A stretch of DNA of 9,543 nucleotides from Ramlibacter sp. (lineage in GTDB: Bacteria; Pseudomonadota; Gammaproteobacteria; Burkholderiales; Burkholderiaceae): the NCBI GenBank assembly GCA_014376915.1, contig JACMQP010000225.1:1-9543 (forward strand), written 5' to 3'. Position numbers and translations under genes: made by a program. Position 1 is the stretch's first letter; every line of letters starts with the position of its first letter. The notes under the pieces were generated by a model. It was not told the origin of the DNA. It ran no database searches and saw only the letters and a list, made by a program, of their open reading frames with translations. Positions 7,178 through 9,543 of the stretch are shown piece after piece.

Positions 7178-7573
7178 TTACTTCTTGGCGGCTTCTTTCT
7201 TGGCGTCAGCATTGGCGACAGCCTTGTCCTTCTTGGCTTCGGCGCCGGCGACAGCCTTGTCCTTGCTGGCTTCGGCGCCGGCCTTGGTGCTGGTGGCGGC
7301 AGCCTTGGCATCAGCCGTGGCCTTCTTCTTTTCTGCGTCGGCAGCCTTCTTGGCGGCCTTGGCTTCAGCCTTGGCCTTCTTCTTCTCGGCGGCGGCGGTG
7401 GCCTTGGCAGCCTTGGTTTCGGCCTTGGCTTCGACCTTCATTTCGGTCTTCGCAGCTGCGGTGGCAGCCGGCTTGGCAGCCGACGCGCCAGCCATGGGGG
7501 CGCCGACGTGGGACGCGGCGAACGAGGAAGCGGCGAAGAAGGTGGCGGCCAGGATGGCGAGGAGCTTGTTCAT
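7178..7573 (-). CDS. Exported Ala/Lys-rich repeat protein (TolA-like or histone-like low complexity)
   Basis: This 131-aa protein starts at ATG 7573, chosen because it opens a signal peptide (MNKLLAILAATFFAASSFA, likely cleaved after residue 19). GGGAAAA about 8 nt upstream is the ribosome-binding site. The frame extends 25 codons further up without signal features. From about residue 40 the protein is almost only Ala, Lys, Glu, Asp and Thr, e.g. AEKKKAKAEAKAAKKAADAE (62-81), and should form a long charged helix. Near the C-terminus an 11-residue unit is repeated (GAEASKDKAVA, then GAEAKKDKAVA). Such proteins are often labelled TolA-like or histone-H1-like by composition alone. The signal peptide favours a periplasmic or envelope location over a chromatin role. 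It is co-directional with the 72-aa gene 76 bp upstream. Confidence 0.82.
   Translation of the reverse strand: MNKLLAILAATFFAASSFAASHVGAPMAGASAAKPAATAAAKTEMKVEAKAETKAAKATAAAEKKKAKAEAKAAKKAADAEKKKATADAKAAATSTKAGAEASKDKAVAGAEAKKDKAVANADAKKEAAKK
7214..7279. repeat. 33-bp tandem direct repeat inside the Ala/Lys-rich gene
   Basis: Positions 7214-7246 and 7247-7279 are adjacent copies of a 33-bp unit differing at 2 positions. They encode the 11-residue repeat GAEA(S/K)KDKAVA. The high nucleotide identity suggests a recent duplication or slippage event in the coding sequence. Confidence 0.8.
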
Positions 7574-7609
7574 GTGGGTTTTCCCGAAGTAAGGGGTCGC
7601 TGGAATTGC

Positions 7610-7623
7610 GGCCCGGACGGGCC
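7610..7623 (-). terminator. GC-rich palindrome between two minus-strand genes
   Basis: GGCCCG-GA-CGGGCC is a perfect palindrome with a 2-bp centre (or a 5-bp stem with a 4-nt loop). It lies 26 bp past the stop of the 72-aa gene and 36 bp before the Ala/Lys-rich gene start. There is no T-tract; it could be a weak terminator or an operator. Confidence 0.3.
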
Positions 7624-7649
7624 TGCCACAGTACAACGCGGCAACCACC

Positions 7650-7868
7650 TCAGCCGTTGACGAGCCTGATCTTGCCCTCGCTGAGATAGCGCTCGTATTC
7701 GTCGCGGGGGATCGCGGCCGATTCGCGGGTGCCGTCGTTCTCGGTCCACGACAGGGTGGCGCTGTCGTCAGCGACCTCCATCTCCACCGGGCCGTCCGGG
7801 ATCGGAATCATGGGACCGTCCCCGGCCCGGAAGCAGACTTCACCGTGGATGATGGCATGCTGGGACAT
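7650..7868 (-). CDS. Hypothetical acidic protein, 72 aa
   Basis: The start is ATG 7868 with a strong AGGAG ribosome-binding site 7 nt upstream; the frame is open further up but without a second site. The protein begins MSQHAIIHGEVCFRAGDGPM, then has PIPDGPVEMEVADDSATLSW (22-41) and ends PRDEYERYLSEGKIRLVNG (54-72). It has no signal peptide, no membrane segment and a single Cys (residue 12). The pattern of short alternating strands followed by a helix suggests a compact beta-rich fold. I do not recognise the family. It sits divergent from the Bug gene with 249 bp between them and upstream of the Ala/Lys-rich gene in the same direction, 76 bp apart, so co-transcription is possible. Confidence 0.8.
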   Translation of the reverse strand: MSQHAIIHGEVCFRAGDGPMIPIPDGPVEMEVADDSATLSWTENDGTRESAAIPRDEYERYLSEGKIRLVNG

Positions 7869-7906
7869 TGGATGCTCCTGCTGTGTCAAAGATTCATTGG
7901 AGCGGC

Positions 7907-7924
7907 CAGACAGAAGGCTGTCTG
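7907..7924. repeat. Inverted repeat upstream of the 72-aa gene
   Basis: CAGACAG-AAGG-CTGTCTG is a perfect 7-bp inverted repeat with a 4-bp centre, 38 bp upstream of the 72-aa gene's ATG. It lies in the divergent region shared with the Bug gene. The position suits an operator for a dimeric repressor or a leader hairpin; no known consensus was recognised. Confidence 0.45.
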
Positions 7925-8117
7925 TCAGCGAACACGCCATCGCGCAAGGCCGATGCTAAAGTCCCGCGACCGGTCGTCCACGTCCGCCCTATGCCCAAAC
8001 CGGGGCAGACATTCGCCGCCCGATGCCGGCGACGGCTCCCTGCCCAGCAGGCGGCGCACGGCGTCTGGGACTTCGAGCAGCGCCAGGCCGAGACCGATTG
8101 AATTGCACAGGACCACC

Positions 8118-9116
8118 ATGACCAGCCAGGCCCCCCGCTCGCGCCGCCGAGTCCTTTCCGCTGCCGCCGTCGCCGCCGGCCTGCTGCTGGCGCCCGCCAT
8201 CGCCAGCGCGCAGACCGCTTATCCAAACAGGCCGATCCGGCTGGTGGTGCCGTTCACCCCCGGCGGCGTGACCGACACCAGCGGCCGGCTGGTCGCGGAG
8301 CAGCTGTCCAGGCGCCTCGGACAGCAGGTGATCGTCGACAACAAGCCGGGCGCATCGGGCAACATCGGCACCCAGATGGTGGCGACTGCCGAGCCCGACG
8401 GCTATACGCTGCTGCTCGGCTTCGACGGGACGATGGTGATCAACCCGCACGTGTTCGCGAAAGTGCCATTCGACACGGCGCGCGACTTCGCGCCGGTCGG
8501 CAAGATCGGCGACGCGATCCTGATCCTGGTGGCGAATCCGGGCTTCGCGGCGAAGAACATCAAGGACATGATCGCGCTCTCGAAGACCCAGGCGGGTGGC
8601 CTGTCGTATGGCACGTCGGGCACCGGCGGCACGCCGCATATCGCGGGCGAACTGCTCAAGCAGCGCACCGGAGCCAACCTGGTCCACGTGCCGTACAAGG
8701 GCGGCGGCCAGGCCATCACCGACGTGCTGGGCGGCAGCATCCCGCTGGTCTACACAGCAATCGCCGGCGCCAACCAGCACGTCCGGTCCGGCAAGCTGGT
8801 CGGCCTCGGCGTTTCGAGCGCGCAGCGTTCGTCGTCGCTGCCCGATGTGCCGACCTTCATCGAGAGCGGTGTGCCTGATTTCGAGATCAATTCGTGGGTG
8901 GGGATCCTGGCGCCGGCGAAGACGCCCCGCGCGATCGTCGTGCGGCTCAACACCGAGCTGAATGCCGTGCTGGCCGACCCCGAGGTGCGGCAGCGGCTGG
9001 AAGCGCTGGGCATCGGCGCTACTGCCGGCACGCCGGAGAAATTCGGCGACGAGATCCGGCGCGATCTGGCCCGCTACGGCTTGGTGGTGAAGGCGGCGGG
9101 CATCAAGGCCGAGTAA
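8118..9116 (+). CDS. Bug/TctC-family tripartite tricarboxylate transporter substrate-binding protein
   Basis: This 332-aa protein is typical in length for the family. The start is ATG 8118, with AGGA 5 nt upstream and a signal peptide directly after it; the frame extends further up without support. The signal carries SRRRVLS (8-14), which resembles a twin-arginine motif, then a hydrophobic stretch, with cleavage likely after ASA (residue 31). The mature part opens with the Bug signature: YPNRPIRLVVPFTPGGVTDT (35-54), LGQQVIVDNKPGASGNIGTQ (67-86) and EPDGYTLLLG (92-101). Other family blocks are FAPVGKIGD, GTSGTGGTPHIAGELLK, HVPYKGGGQAITDVLGG, LPDVPTFIESGVPDFE and the C-terminus VVKAAGIKAE. Such proteins bind carboxylates or related small molecules in the periplasm and pass them to TctA/TctB-type membrane subunits. 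No tctA or tctB is present here, as is usual for the many orphan Bug genes of Burkholderiales, so the ligand cannot be predicted. Confidence 0.95.
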   Translation: MTSQAPRSRRRVLSAAAVAAGLLLAPAIASAQTAYPNRPIRLVVPFTPGGVTDTSGRLVAEQLSRRLGQQVIVDNKPGASGNIGTQMVATAEPDGYTLLLGFDGTMVINPHVFAKVPFDTARDFAPVGKIGDAILILVANPGFAAKNIKDMIALSKTQAGGLSYGTSGTGGTPHIAGELLKQRTGANLVHVPYKGGGQAITDVLGGSIPLVYTAIAGANQHVRSGKLVGLGVSSAQRSSSLPDVPTFIESGVPDFEINSWVGILAPAKTPRAIVVRLNTELNAVLADPEVRQRLEALGIGATAGTPEKFGDEIRRDLARYGLVVKAAGIKAE

Positions 9117-9122
9117 CGGCAA

Positions 9123-9136
9123 TCCGCCTCAGCGGA
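9123..9136 (+). terminator. Short hairpin just after the Bug gene
   Basis: TCCGC-CTCA-GCGGA forms a 5-bp stem starting 7 bp past the Bug stop codon. It is followed by only CTTC, so it is a weak terminator candidate. Confidence 0.25.
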
Positions 9137-9162
9137 CTTCGCAGTCGACCCGTGATCCGCGC

Positions 9163-9181
9163 GCACGCCGTGACGGCGTGC
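9163..9181. repeat. 8-bp inverted repeat between Bug and the small lipoprotein
   Basis: GCACGCCG-TGA-CGGCGTGC is a perfect palindromic stem with a 3-nt loop in the 169-bp gap. There is no T-tract. It could terminate Bug transcripts with Rho help or be an operator for the lipoprotein gene. Confidence 0.4.
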
Positions 9182-9285
9182 CGTCCGACAAACCAGACCG
9201 GGCCTGGGTACGTATCCACGGCAGGCGCCGCATTTCGTGCCAAGTCCACGCCGCCGGATTCGAGGCGGCATACAAGGATCAATCC

Positions 9286-9468
9286 ATGTTCAAACTCACA
9301 GCCATCGTCGCTCTCGTCAGCCTCCTCTCCGCTTGTTCCAGCATGTCGGGCAGTTCCATGACGGGCTCCTCCGGCATGTCCCGCAGCACCATGGGCGCTC
9401 CAGGCTCCGGCATGGGCAACGGCGCGTTCGACTCCAACGGCAGCGGCGGCGCCGGCGGCCCGAACTGA
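9286..9468 (+). CDS. Small Ser/Gly/Met-rich lipoprotein
   Basis: This 60-aa protein has a clear lipoprotein signal, MFKLTAIVALVSLLSAC, with lipobox LSAC and lipidation expected at Cys17. The +2 residue is Ser, which in E. coli allows transport to the outer membrane. The mature 44 residues are almost only Ser, Gly and Met with some Thr, Asn and Pro, in loose repeats such as SSMSGSSM and GSSGMSRSTMG. They are likely disordered. The start is ATG 9286 with AAGGA 7 nt upstream; the frame is open for 36 codons further up, but that part lacks a signal. I do not recognise a function. The Met spacing could bind copper, but too little is seen to claim it. It is followed by a strong hairpin 16 bp after the stop. 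Confidence 0.82.
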   Translation: MFKLTAIVALVSLLSACSSMSGSSMTGSSGMSRSTMGAPGSGMGNGAFDSNGSGGAGGPN

Positions 9469-9484
9469 CCCGCCCTTGATGCCT

Positions 9485-9507
9485 GCGGCTGACTTGGCGT
9501 CAGCCGC
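9485..9507 (+). terminator. Strong hairpin after the small lipoprotein gene
   Basis: GCGGCTGAC-TTGGC-GTCAGCCGC forms a perfect 9-bp stem 16 bp past the stop codon. No T-run follows, but its strength and position make it the likely transcript end. Confidence 0.6.
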
Positions 9508-9511
9508 CTGA

Positions 9512-9538
9512 GTGTGGGTTTGCCAACCCAACCCACAC
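9512..9538. terminator. Second hairpin with an overlapping alternative fold at the right edge
   Basis: GTGTGGGTT (9512-9520) pairs perfectly with AACCCACAC (9530-9538). A smaller stem, GGGTT-TGCC-AACCC (9516-9529), uses the same left arm, so the two folds exclude each other. Placed right after the first hairpin, it may terminate a convergent gene beyond the edge or be part of a tandem terminator. Confidence 0.45.
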
Positions 9539-9543
9539 GATGC

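Noticed and set aside
7214..7279. Possible CRISPR-like repeat
   Set aside because: Only two adjacent copies with no spacer, inside a coding sequence and in frame; it is a tandem duplication.
6747..7592. 281-aa plus-strand frame across the esterase end and the Ala/Lys-rich gene
   Set aside because: It carries the out-of-frame esterase patch but then reads antisense through the Ala/Lys-rich gene as a Leu/Ala-rich artefact that mimics membrane helices.
7925..8200. 91-aa minus-strand frame in the divergent region before the Bug gene
   Set aside because: It overlaps the Bug signal-peptide coding region, has no ribosome-binding site and no recognised motif.
7989..9122. 377-aa minus-strand open frame opposite the Bug gene
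   Set aside because: Shadow of an unmistakable Bug protein; composition is Arg/His/Asp-rich without a recognised domain.

Overview
The window is GC-rich, with G/C-ending codons and small genes packed on both strands. Several families point to a Burkholderiales betaproteobacterium, probably Comamonadaceae: a Bug/TctC orphan binding protein plus a decayed second one, a PHB-depolymerase-type esterase, an RcnB-like protein and a DUF4130-UdgX/radical-SAM pair. The taxonomic placement is an inference from gene content. No rRNA, tRNA, CRISPR array, IS element or phage gene was seen.

Region 1 (1-2109, minus strand) is a two-gene DNA-repair-like cassette. It holds a radical SAM protein of the 'putative DNA modification/repair' family, followed 2 bp later by a DUF4130/UdgX-type protein that runs off the left edge. 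The GTG start of the first gene is covered by a LexA-like operator and sits 6 nt after a possible -10 box. This suggests SOS control and perhaps a leaderless mRNA. It is the most interesting system in the window.

Region 2 (2296-4252) holds a small conserved-looking protein of unknown function on the plus strand, convergent with dbpA, a DEAD-box RNA helicase for 50S ribosome assembly, on the minus strand. Region 3 (4363-5534, minus) holds a C-terminal remnant of a Bug binding protein, an exported RcnB-family protein preceded by a 13-bp perfect inverted repeat, and a Thr/Val-rich lipoprotein.

Region 4 (5535-7131, plus) starts with a 398-bp gene-free region. It continues with a chain joined by 4-bp overlaps: a CsbD-family stress protein, a 65-aa Lys/His-rich protein, and a PHB-depolymerase-family esterase. 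The esterase is a pseudogene: it has lost its oxyanion-hole region by deletion, and its catalytic His lies in a frameshifted patch. A clear bidirectional terminator (7139-7160) closes the region.

Region 5 (7178-7868, minus) holds an exported Ala/Lys-rich protein with internal repeats and a 72-aa acidic hypothetical protein. Region 6 (8118-9468, plus) holds an intact orphan Bug/TctC substrate-binding protein and a 60-aa Ser/Gly/Met-rich lipoprotein, followed by strong hairpins at the right edge.

Many of the genes (CsbD, RcnB-like, two small lipoproteins, the Ala/Lys-rich exported protein) fit envelope or stress roles. Apart from the repair pair and the CsbD chain, nothing in the sequence ties them into one pathway.
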